From Hydrogenivirga caldilitoris (lineage in GTDB: Bacteria; Aquificota; Aquificia; Aquificales; Aquificaceae): a stretch of 64,000 nucleotides of DNA. Under the pieces are notes generated by a model, which was not told the DNA's origin, made no database searches, and saw only the letters and a list, made by a program, of their open reading frames with translations. The stretch is from contig NZ_RCCJ01000001.1 in NCBI RefSeq assembly GCF_003664005.1, positions 496,001 through 560,000 on the forward strand, written 5' to 3'. Shown here one piece after another: positions 43,467 to 51,080 of the stretch. Position 1 is the first letter of the stretch. Each line of letters begins with the position of its first letter. A program made the position numbers and the translations under genes.

Positions 43467-43494
43467 TTTCTATCCCCCCCCCAGATTTTGTCAA
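43467..43494 (-). promoter_or_regulatory. cyc2 promoter with homopolymeric spacer
   Basis: Minus-strand TTGACA (43494-43489), a 16-bp spacer and TAGAAA (43472-43467). Nine of the 16 spacer bases are consecutive G. Initiation would fall near 43460, giving a leader of about 40 nt with GGGGGTG before the ATG. Confidence 0.6.
43474..43482. repeat. C9/G9 homopolymer in the cyc2 promoter spacer
   Basis: Nine consecutive C on the plus strand (G on minus) lie wholly between the cyc2 -35 and -10. Slippage by one base would change the spacer to 15 or 17 bp. I noticed no longer mononucleotide G or C run in the window. Confidence 0.7.
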
Positions 43495-43495
43495 T

Positions 43496-43508
43496 TGTTA
43501 AATTAACG
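43496..43508 (+). promoter_or_regulatory. TGTTRAATTAAC element 3 (between cyc2 and copB)
   Basis: TGTTAAATTAACG, sharing TTGTTAAATTAA (12 bases) with the cusC region. It starts two bases beyond the cyc2 -35 and could act on both genes. Confidence 0.45.
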
Positions 43509-43517
43509 AACTTTTAA

Positions 43518-43530
43518 CGTTAAATAAACA
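43518..43530 (+). promoter_or_regulatory. TGTTRAATTAAC element 4 (copB upstream)
   Basis: CGTTAAATAAACA, a weaker copy (2 mismatches to TGTTAAATTAACA) spaced 22 bp from element 3. It ends just before the copB -35. Confidence 0.35.
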
Positions 43531-43532
43531 TC

Positions 43533-43562
43533 TTGTATTAACACATAGAACACTTTTATTAT
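43533..43562 (+). promoter_or_regulatory. copB promoter
   Basis: TTGTAT (43533-43538), an 18-bp spacer and TATTAT (43557-43562). The leader of about 16 nt holds GGAGGT before the ATG at 43585. Tandem upstream elements suggest activation. Confidence 0.45.
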
Positions 43563-43584
43563 TCCTCAGAATGGAGGTTCAAAA

Positions 43585-45750
43585 ATGGAAAACGAAATAA
43601 TCAGGGAGGTTTATACCTGCCCCCATCACCCTGAAATCAGACAGGATAAACCGGGAAAATGCCCGAAATGCGGTATGGAACTGGTAAAAATGGAGGAAAA
43701 AAAGGAGCATAAACATATGGAACATACCTGTGGTGCCCATATGAAACATGAACATACGGAACATGTACACGAAGAACACAAAGCCCACGCGGGACACGAC
43801 CACGCCATGCATATGGAAGAGATGAAGAGAAAAGCGATAGTTTCAACAGTCCTCACAATTCCCGTTGTTCTCTATTCCAGAAGCATACAGGAACTCCTCG
43901 GTTTCTCCATGCCCGAGTTTCCCGGAAGCGAGTGGATAACTCCCCTCCTTTCCACTGTGGTCTTCCTATACGGTGGTGTTTTCTTCATAAAGGGCATGCT
44001 GGACGAGCTCAGGCTCAAAAAGCCCGGTATGATGACCCTTATCGGCATCGCCATATCGGTAGCCTTTATATACAGCCTCTCAACCCTCGTATTCGGCGGT
44101 AAGGAGTTCTTCTGGGAACTCACAACCTTAATAGTGGTGATGCTCTGGGGTCACTGGATAGAGATGAAGTCGGTCTTAGGAGCTTCCCGCGCTCTGGAGG
44201 AGCTCGTCAAACTTATGCCAACTAAGGCGAACCTCATAAAGAACGGTAAAATAGTTGAGGTTCATGTTTCGGAGCTCAAGCCCGGAGACATAGTTCTCGT
44301 AAAACCGGGGGAAAAGATACCCGCCGACGGGGTGGTCATAGAGGGCTCAACCCACGTGAACGAGGCTATGCTCACGGGAGAGTCCAAGCCCGTTCCAAAG
44401 AAAGCCGGGGACAAGGTCATAGGCGGTGCCATAAACATGGAAGGCTCTGTAAAGGTGAAAGTTGAAAAGACGGGAGAGGAGACCTATTTAAGTCAGGTTC
44501 TGAAGCTCGTTAAAGAGGCTCAGGAGTCAAAAACCAGACTACAGGACATGGCAGATAGGGTCGCCTTCTACCTTACTGTGGTTGCGATAGGGATCGGAGG
44601 TCTCGCCTTTCTTGTCTGGGTATACCTTGAAGGGAACCTTCAGTTCGCCGTTGAGAGGGCAGTGACCGTGATGGTCATAGCCTGCCCCCACGCCCTCGGG
44701 CTTGCCATACCCCTCGTCGTAGCCATATCCACCTCCTACTCCGCGAGGAATGGGATACTGGTGAGGAACAGGTTGGCTTTAGAGACCATAAGGGATGTTG
44801 ATGCGGTGGTCTTTGACAAAACGGGAACTCTGACGGAGGGCAGGTTCGGGGTTTCGGATATAGTGTCAGTCGGGCTCTCTGAGACGGAGCTCCTCAGGCT
44901 GACCGCCGCCGTTGAAAAGCACTCCGAGCACGTCATAGCTCAGGCGATAGTTGAGGATGCGAAGGAAAAGGGCTTGAACCTTCCCGAGGTCAAGAACTTC
45001 AGAGCGGTGCCCGGAAAGGGTGTGGTGGGTGAGGTTGAGGGTAAACAGGTTGCGGTCGGGACGAACCTTCTGATGGAGGAGTTGAAGGTTGAATTAAGTG
45101 CGGAGGTGCTTAACAGGGTCAAAGAGCTGGAATTTCAGGGAAAGACCGTCGTCCTCGTTGCGGTGGACGGGAAGCTAACAGGAGCTATAGCCCTCGCCGA
45201 CAGGATAAGGAAGGAGTCCTACGAGGCGGTTTCAGAGCTGAAGAAGCTCGGTAAGAGGGTAGTTATGATTACAGGGGATTCGGAGGAGGTTGCCCGCTAC
45301 GTGGCGCAGGAGCTCGGGATAGACGAGTTCTTCGCAAGGGTCCTTCCCCACCAGAAGGCTGAGAAGGTGAAGGAGCTTCAGAGCAGAGGCATGAAGGTTG
45401 CGATGGTGGGAGACGGTATAAACGACGCTCCCGCCCTCGTTCAGGCGGACGTTGGGGTTGCCATAGGTTCGGGAACGGACGTTGCCATAGAGAGCGCCGA
45501 CATAATCCTCGTCAAGAACGACCCCCGGGACGTGGTGAAGGTTATGAAGCTTTCGGTGATAACTGTAAAGAAGATGGTTCAGAACCTCTTCTGGGCTGCG
45601 GGCTACAACGTCATAACCATACCCTTAGCTGCGGGAGTTGCGGCACCGTGGGGGATAATCCTGAAGCCCGCCGTGGGAGCCATTTTCATGAGCGCGAGCA
45701 CCGTGATAGTTGCTATAAACGCAATGCTCATGAGGAGACTGCTCAAGTAA
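43585..45750 (+). CDS. copB: CopB-type P1B-3 copper-translocating ATPase
   Basis: A 721-residue heavy-metal P-type ATPase. The N-terminus has a heavy-metal-binding CPHHP...CPKCGME motif (about 10-34) and then a His/Met-rich stretch (about 40-80), not a CxxC ferredoxin-like domain. The membrane metal site is CPH (VIACPHALGLAIPL, about residue 367), which defines the P1B-3 class associated with Cu(II) or Ag(I). TGES, DKTGTLT (phosphorylated Asp) and GDGINDAPAL are intact. The nucleotide-domain motif reads SEHVIA, with Val where SEHP is usual. Exports metal from cytoplasm to periplasm, where the Cus pump can take it over. Confidence 0.93.
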   Translation: MENEIIREVYTCPHHPEIRQDKPGKCPKCGMELVKMEEKKEHKHMEHTCGAHMKHEHTEHVHEEHKAHAGHDHAMHMEEMKRKAIVSTVLTIPVVLYSRSIQELLGFSMPEFPGSEWITPLLSTVVFLYGGVFFIKGMLDELRLKKPGMMTLIGIAISVAFIYSLSTLVFGGKEFFWELTTLIVVMLWGHWIEMKSVLGASRALEELVKLMPTKANLIKNGKIVEVHVSELKPGDIVLVKPGEKIPADGVVIEGSTHVNEAMLTGESKPVPKKAGDKVIGGAINMEGSVKVKVEKTGEETYLSQVLKLVKEAQESKTRLQDMADRVAFYLTVVAIGIGGLAFLVWVYLEGNLQFAVERAVTVMVIACPHALGLAIPLVVAISTSYSARNGILVRNRLALETIRDVDAVVFDKTGTLTEGRFGVSDIVSVGLSETELLRLTAAVEKHSEHVIAQAIVEDAKEKGLNLPEVKNFRAVPGKGVVGEVEGKQVAVGTNLLMEELKVELSAEVLNRVKELEFQGKTVVLVAVDGKLTGAIALADRIRKESYEAVSELKKLGKRVVMITGDSEEVARYVAQELGIDEFFARVLPHQKAEKVKELQSRGMKVAMVGDGINDAPALVQADVGVAIGSGTDVAIESADIILVKNDPRDVVKVMKLSVITVKKMVQNLFWAAGYNVITIPLAAGVAAPWGIILKPAVGAIFMSASTVIVAINAMLMRRLLK

Positions 45751-45769
45751 TTTCTGGAGGGCCCTTGGT

Positions 45770-48700
45770 ATGGTAAAGCTGACCCAGTTCTTCATTCAGA
45801 ACAGAATAGCGATACTCTTTGCCACCTTATTTCTACTCCTTTACGGCTACTACTCCCTCAAGAAGACGCCCATAGACGCTATCCCCGACCTCTCGGACGT
45901 TCAGGTTATCATCTACTCCAAGTGGATAGGTCAGGTTCCTCAGGTCATAGAGGACCAGCTCACCTACCCCCTCGTCACCAACATGATGGGTGTCCCAAAG
46001 GTTAAAACCGTCAGGGGATACTCCGTTCCCAACTACTCCCTCGTCTTCATAATCTTTGAGGACGGAACGGACCTCTACTGGGCGAGGTCAAGGGTCCTTG
46101 AGAAGCTCGCCACCATAAGGGGACAGCTTCCGAGAGAGGCGGACATACAGCTCGGACCTGACGCGACAGGTGTGGGATGGGTATATCAGTACGCTCTAGT
46201 CTCAAAGACGAGGACCTTAGACGAACTCTGGGCTCTCCAGAACTTTTACGTTAAGTACGCTCTCTTAGCCGTTCCGGACGTTGCGGAGGTTGCCTCGGTC
46301 GGAGGATACGAGAAGGAGTACAGGGTTCTAATAAAACCCGAAAAGCTATACCAGTACGGACTCTCCCTCAAAGACCTGTACATGGCTCTCAAGAAGACGA
46401 ACGTTGAGATGGGAGGGAAGTACGTTGAGATAAACGAGAGGGAGTTCCTTGTAAGGGCTGTGGGATACGCCCAGAGCAGGGAGGACCTCGCTAAGACGGT
46501 CGTAGCTTACAGGAACGGCGTTCCCATAAGGATAGAGGACCTCGGAAAGGTTGTAGAGACCCCCGCCTACAGGATGGGAGTGGCGGACTACAACGGGATG
46601 GGGGATACGGTCGGCGGTATAGTGGTGATGCGCTTCGGAGCCGACGCCTACAAGGTCATAAAGAACGTCAAGAAGAAGATAGAGGAGATAAAGAAGGGAC
46701 TTCCTGAAGACGTAGAAATTGTCCCCGTTTACGACCGCTCAACCCTGATAGAGAGGGCTATAGACAACCTCAAGACCAAGCTCATAGAGGAGTCCATAGT
46801 CGTCTTAGCTATAGTCGGCATATTCCTCTTCCACGTCCAGAGCGCGATAGTGATAATCGTCTTCCTGATAGTTTCGCTCCTTGCCACCTTCATAACGATG
46901 AACCACCTCGGGATTACCTCCAACATCATGTCCCTCGGAGGGATAGCGATAGCGATAGGGACCATGGTGGACGCTGCGATAGTCCTCGTGGAGAACGTTC
47001 ACAGGAGGAGGGAGGAAGGGGACGACCTCATGACCGCCATAACCCACTCCGCAAAGGACGTGGGAAAGCCCATATTCCTTGCACTTCTGATAGTTACCGT
47101 CTCCTTCGTTCCCCTCTTCGCCTTGGAGGGTCAGGCGGGGAGGTTATTCAAACCCCTCGTTGCCACAAAGACCCTCTCCATGCTCGTCGCCGCAATTATA
47201 TCGGTGGTGGTAGTTCCCGTTCTCATCTACTACCTCGTCAGGGGAAGGATTCCGCCCGAGGAGAAGAACCCGATAGTTAGATTTTTGATAAGGGTTTACG
47301 ACCCCCTCTTCCATATCTCGGTAAAGCTCAGGTATCTCATGCTCCTACTCTTCGTAGTTATGGGAGCGAGCACCTTCTACTTCTACGAAAAGCTTGGAAG
47401 GGAGTTCATGCCCGCCCTGAACGAGGGAACGATACTCTACATGCCCACCACCGTTCCCAGCGTCTCCCGTCAGGAGATATTCAGGGTCATAAACCTTCAG
47501 GACAGGATAATAAAGCAGTTTCCGGAGGTTGAGAGCGTATTCGGGAAGGCAGGGAGAGCGGAGACAGCCACCGACCCCGCCCCCTTCTCAATGATAGAGA
47601 CCTTCATAACCTTGAAGCCCGAAGAGGAGTGGAGGAAGGTCAAGGAAGAGCGCTTCTACTCCAGCTGGAAAATACCTGAGTTCTTCAAGAATGTTCTGCG
47701 TAAGCTCTTCCCCGAAGAGAGGACGATAACCTACACCGAACTCATAAGGGAGATGGACCAGGCTATATCTATCCCCGGTCTTTCCAACATGTGGACGATG
47801 CCCATCAAGGGAAGGATAGACATGATAACCACGGGGATACAGACCCCCCTCGGGATAAAGATATACGGAGACGACATAAACACCCTCAACGAACTCGCGC
47901 AGCAGATAGAGCAGACGCTCAAGGACGTGGACGGGATAATGAGCATCTTCGGGGAGAGGTCAACCAAAGCTACCTACATAGAGATAAGACCAAAGAGGGA
48001 AGCCCTCCAGAGATACGGACTCACCATCTCGGACATAAACATGGCGATAGCTCAGCTCTTTGCCAACTCCCCCACCTCAACGATGATACTCGGAAGAGAG
48101 CGCTACGGGATAACCCTCGGGGTTCCCTTGGATTACCGATACGACCTTGAGAACCTGATGATACCCCTGAATAACAGGTTAATCCCCCTCTCCGCCGTTG
48201 CGGATATCGTCAGAACCGAAAGCCCCATAAGCATAAAGTCCGAGAACGGACTTCTGACGAGCTACGTCTTCATAACTCCTAACCCTGAGGTGGACATGGG
48301 AACGGTTATAGAGAGAGCCGAGAAGGTCCTTCAGGAGAAGCTCAAGCTACCCAAGGGATACTACTACGAGTGGAGCGGTCAGTTTGAGTACTGGAAGAAG
48401 GCTCTTGAGAACCTGAAGGTCATAATCCCCGTTGTAATACTACTGATAGTTCTTCTCGTGTGGTTCACCTTCAACAAGCTCTTTGAGACAATACTCGTCC
48501 TCCTTACCCTTCCGGTCGCCACCTTCGGCGGTGTGATGTTGATGTATATGCTTGACTACAACATATCCATAGCCTCTATAGCGGGATTCCTAGCCCTATT
48601 GGGTATCGCGGCGGAGATGGGGATAGTGATGGTGGTTTATATCCAGAACTCTCTCCTGCACACGGCTACGAGGTACGGAGGGAAGATACAAGACAGGAAG

Positions 48701-48952
48701 GAAGCCTTTGAGGCTATATACCGCGGAGCGGTCAAGAGGATAAGACCCATATTCATGACCTTCTCCGCCATACTCCTCGGACTCCTCCCCATAATGAGGG
48801 GGCACGGCACAGGTTCTGAGGTGATGTCAAGGATAGCGGCTCCGATGGTAGGCGGAATACTCTCCACCTTCGTGATAGTCCTCCTCTTCGTACCAGCCCT
48901 TTACGCGATATACATGGAGTGGGGCACGAGGAGAAAAGGTGAGAGTTCTTAA
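45770..48952 (+). CDS. cusA: CusA/CzcA-type heavy-metal RND efflux pump
   Basis: A 1060-residue HME-RND transporter with two 6-TM repeats and two large periplasmic loops. The N-terminus (FFIQNRIAILFATLFLLLYG, TPIDAIPDLSDVQVIIYSKW) is diagnostic for heavy-metal RND pumps, and TM4 reads IGTMVDAAIVLVENVHRR with the proton-relay Asp and Glu. The periplasmic region NMWTMPIKGRIDMITTGIQTPLGIKIYG is rich in Met, suiting Cu(I)/Ag(I). The adaptor and channel genes are 5-8 kb upstream, separated by cyc2. It starts 19 bases after copB and ends one base from the convergent tRNA gene. Confidence 0.93.
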   Translation: MVKLTQFFIQNRIAILFATLFLLLYGYYSLKKTPIDAIPDLSDVQVIIYSKWIGQVPQVIEDQLTYPLVTNMMGVPKVKTVRGYSVPNYSLVFIIFEDGTDLYWARSRVLEKLATIRGQLPREADIQLGPDATGVGWVYQYALVSKTRTLDELWALQNFYVKYALLAVPDVAEVASVGGYEKEYRVLIKPEKLYQYGLSLKDLYMALKKTNVEMGGKYVEINEREFLVRAVGYAQSREDLAKTVVAYRNGVPIRIEDLGKVVETPAYRMGVADYNGMGDTVGGIVVMRFGADAYKVIKNVKKKIEEIKKGLPEDVEIVPVYDRSTLIERAIDNLKTKLIEESIVVLAIVGIFLFHVQSAIVIIVFLIVSLLATFITMNHLGITSNIMSLGGIAIAIGTMVDAAIVLVENVHRRREEGDDLMTAITHSAKDVGKPIFLALLIVTVSFVPLFALEGQAGRLFKPLVATKTLSMLVAAIISVVVVPVLIYYLVRGRIPPEEKNPIVRFLIRVYDPLFHISVKLRYLMLLLFVVMGASTFYFYEKLGREFMPALNEGTILYMPTTVPSVSRQEIFRVINLQDRIIKQFPEVESVFGKAGRAETATDPAPFSMIETFITLKPEEEWRKVKEERFYSSWKIPEFFKNVLRKLFPEERTITYTELIREMDQAISIPGLSNMWTMPIKGRIDMITTGIQTPLGIKIYGDDINTLNELAQQIEQTLKDVDGIMSIFGERSTKATYIEIRPKREALQRYGLTISDINMAIAQLFANSPTSTMILGRERYGITLGVPLDYRYDLENLMIPLNNRLIPLSAVADIVRTESPISIKSENGLLTSYVFITPNPEVDMGTVIERAEKVLQEKLKLPKGYYYEWSGQFEYWKKALENLKVIIPVVILLIVLLVWFTFNKLFETILVLLTLPVATFGGVMLMYMLDYNISIASIAGFLALLGIAAEMGIVMVVYIQNSLLHTATRYGGKIQDRKEAFEAIYRGAVKRIRPIFMTFSAILLGLLPIMRGHGTGSEVMSRIAAPMVGGILSTFVIVLLFVPALYAIYMEWGTRRKGESS

Positions 48953-48953
48953 G

Positions 48954-49025
48954 AGCGGGCGACGGGACTTGAACCCGCGACCTCCTGCTTGGGAAGCAGG
49001 CGTTCTACCACTGAACTACGCCCGC
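48954..49025 (-). tRNA. tRNA-Gly (CCC anticodon)
   Basis: A 72-nt cloverleaf on the minus strand. The acceptor stem pairs GCGGGCG with CGCCCGC, the D arm contains AGTTCAGTGGTAGAAC, the anticodon stem-loop is CCTGC-TTCCCAA-GCAGG with anticodon CCC, and the T arm contains GGGTTCAAGTCCC. CCA is not encoded. Its 3' end is one base from the cusA stop, so it is packed directly against a convergent gene. Confidence 0.95.
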
Positions 49026-49044
49026 TGGATATTAATTATATAAC

Positions 49045-49308
49045 CTACAGCTTCCCTGTGAGTATAAGTAACCCGAAGAAGATAAACAGGACACCGGCGC
49101 CTTTCTGGATAAACTCAGCCGGCAGCAAGTGTCCTACCTTATCACCGAGGAAAGCCCCTACAAAATTAACAACAGCTAACGCGATTACAGAACCCAAGAA
49201 AGCTTTTACCCAGCCATATTTGGTAGCAAAGGCGAAGGTAGCGAGCTGAGTCTTGTCCCCGAGTTCTGCAATAAATATGGCAGTGAATATAAGGATCACC
49301 TCTTTCAT
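49045..49308 (-). CDS. UPF0016 (Gdt1/TMEM165/MneA-like) membrane protein, single-repeat form
   Basis: An 87-residue protein with three TM helices and the family motif AELGDKTQLATFA (E-x-G-D-K-[ST]). UPF0016 members are cation (Ca2+/Mn2+) exporters that normally contain two such repeats; this one has only one, so it must pair with itself or with a second copy elsewhere. It lies 19 bases upstream of the tRNA-Gly and may be co-transcribed with it. Manganese export is the best guess. Confidence 0.8.
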   Translation of the reverse strand: MKEVILIFTAIFIAELGDKTQLATFAFATKYGWVKAFLGSVIALAVVNFVGAFLGDKVGHLLPAEFIQKGAGVLFIFFGLLILTGKL

Positions 49309-49353
49309 AGATGTATATCTTAACTAGAAAAATTAGAAAATTTAACCAAACCC

Positions 49354-49394
49354 ACGCCCTAAGTCCCTTCTGTAAGGGAGGGGATACAGGGCGT
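49354..49394. repeat. Structured left end of the TnpB element
   Basis: Nested inverted repeats: ACGCCCT (49354-49360) pairs with AGGGCGT (49388-49394), enclosing TCCCTT-CTGT-AAGGGA (49364-49379). A further short GGGCGTTGCCC follows. Hairpins of this kind are expected at the ends of IS200/IS605-group elements, which are mobilised as single strands. The rest of the 139-base gap before the ORF shows nothing else I can name. Confidence 0.5.
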
Positions 49395-49447
49395 TGCCCG
49401 AATGGGCGTTGATAGGAATCTAAACTTGAAGTAGATTATACGCTGAG

Positions 49448-50436
49448 ATGTCCAGAGCCAGGGAAGAAACTAAATTCTTACTGACCTACAGGTTCAGAGC
49501 CTATCCTTCAGCACTGTTAGAATACAAGATGGAAAACTGGTTTCATATTCTTTGCACACTCTATAACCATGCCCTTGAGGAAAGAAAGAGAGCCTGGAAG
49601 AAGGAAAAGAAAAGCATTACCTACACATATCAGCAGAATGCCCTTCCCAGGCTCAAAGAAAAAGACCCTTCCCTGAACCTTGTCCACTCTCAGGTCCTTC
49701 AGGATTGTCTGAGAAGAGTGGATAACGCATTCCAGAAGTTCTTCAGGAAGGAAGCCAAGTATCCAAAGAAAAAGAAACTTTCCGGATACCGTTCCTTCAC
49801 CTTCCCACAGGTATGGATGAAGCAGAAGGGAAAACTCGTAGAGGTTGTAAAGCTGGAAAGACAAAATAGCAGGTTTGCATATCTGTATCTTCCTAAGCTC
49901 GGAAAACTCAAGATTAGACTTCACAGGGAGATAGACTGGGAAAAGGCAAGAACTGTAACCGTAAAGAGAGAACCCTCTGGAAAGTGGTATGTGTGTATAA
50001 CGGTTGAAGTAGAGCTTGGGCAGATACTGAGGGAAGCAGAGGAGAAAGCTGTAGGGATAGACCTCGGAGTAAAGAACCTTGCTACCACTTCAGAGGGAGA
50101 GTTTATAGAGCATCCCAGATTTTTGCAGAGACTTGAGAAGAGACTCAAGAGGGAACAAAAGAAACTCTCAAGGAAGGAGAAAGGTTTAAACAGCTGGGAG
50201 AAGCAAAGGAGGAAGGTGGCAAAGGTTCACGAAGAGTTCCCAAGACTTTGGCTGAGAGACTCCATGAGTGTCCCGAGTGTGGAGCGGTAATGGATAGGGA
50301 TTACAATGCGAGGGTGAACATACTGAGAAAAGGTCTCGCCCGTCTCAAGGGTGGTAGGGTCGGAGCGACCCGAACTTACGCCTGTGGAGAGGGCACTGGC
50401 GGGACACCTTCAGAAGGAGGTTCACGGTTTACATAG
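49448..50436 (+). pseudogene. TnpB (IS605/IS1341-type OrfB) remnant with internal deletion and frame change
   Basis: Residues 1 to about 265 read as TnpB: the N-terminal RNA-binding part and the RuvC-I site AVGIDLGVKNLATTSEGEF, then KLSRKEKG and RRKVAKVHEE. At about 50235-50250 the frame is lost. The reading resumes one frame over as KTLAERLHECPECGAVMDRDYNARVNI, holding the second zinc knuckle and RuvC-III Asp. Compared with the family, roughly 75 residues are missing, including the RuvC-II Glu and the first CxxC, so the nuclease should be inactive. No TnpA is nearby. The 3' end (TRTYACGEGTGG) is typical and overlaps the thermonuclease gene by 15 bp without disrupting it. Confidence 0.85.
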
Positions 50437-51054
50437 TTTCTCACAGGGTATTCCGTCTCCATCACCATCACCATCAAGCCTCTTTAGACCACATACCCTG
50501 AAGTAGAAAATAGCTTCATCACAGGAATTCATTTGAGAGCAGTACCTTTTATCACCGCATCTCTTTACAGGAAAATTTCTAATCTTAGCCTCAGCCCATA
50601 AACCTTTATTGTTTTCTCTGGCATACTTGAATGCTTCCCTGAATCTGTCGGTGTACTTTACGTTGGGAGGTATGGTCAGTAGGCTGGCGTACCCTTCCCT
50701 GAGTATAAGCTCGTTCAACATCCTGCCATCGGGCAGATAAACGTAAGCCAGAAGCCTGCCATACTTATCTCTCCTTTGTATGTCAAACTCAAGTCTTACC
50801 CTTGTACCTGGGGAAACCACACCCATTACAAAACGCTTTGCTTTTATTCCAAGAGCTATAACTTCCTTGGGTGAACCAAATTCACTCTGTTTGTAAACCC
50901 TTCTGTTCATGGTACTTTCTGGGGTATCAATACCTATCAATCTTACTTTTTCTCCCGAACACAGGAGGGTATCACCGTCAATTACTTTCTCAATAATGCA
51001 CTCTTGGGCAAACAGGAGAAAGGGTATTAGCATTAAAGGGAGCATGAACCTCAC
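50422..51054 (-). CDS. Thermonuclease (SNase) with C-terminal Excalibur domain, secreted
   Basis: A 210-residue exported nuclease. A short signal peptide (to about 16, PFLLFAQ) is followed by the SNase fold with catalytic DGDT (VIDGDTLL), GIDTPES, and the RDKYGRLLAYVYL strand. The C-terminus has the Excalibur Ca-binding motif: CSQMNSCDEA, CGLKRLDGDGDGDGIPCE. The GTG at 51054 keeps a basic residue ahead of the hydrophobic core; ATG at 51045 is the alternative. It would degrade extracellular DNA or RNA in a Ca-dependent way. Confidence 0.9.
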   Translation of the reverse strand: MRFMLPLMLIPFLLFAQECIIEKVIDGDTLLCSGEKVRLIGIDTPESTMNRRVYKQSEFGSPKEVIALGIKAKRFVMGVVSPGTRVRLEFDIQRRDKYGRLLAYVYLPDGRMLNELILREGYASLLTIPPNVKYTDRFREAFKYARENNKGLWAEAKIRNFPVKRCGDKRYCSQMNSCDEAIFYFRVCGLKRLDGDGDGDGIPCEKLCKP

Positions 51055-51080
51055 AAAGAAAATATAAGATAATATTCCCC

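Noticed and set aside
50452-50480. Short tandem repeat CCATCACCATCACCATC
   Set aside because: It encodes the DGDGDGDG calcium loop of the Excalibur domain and is explained by protein function.
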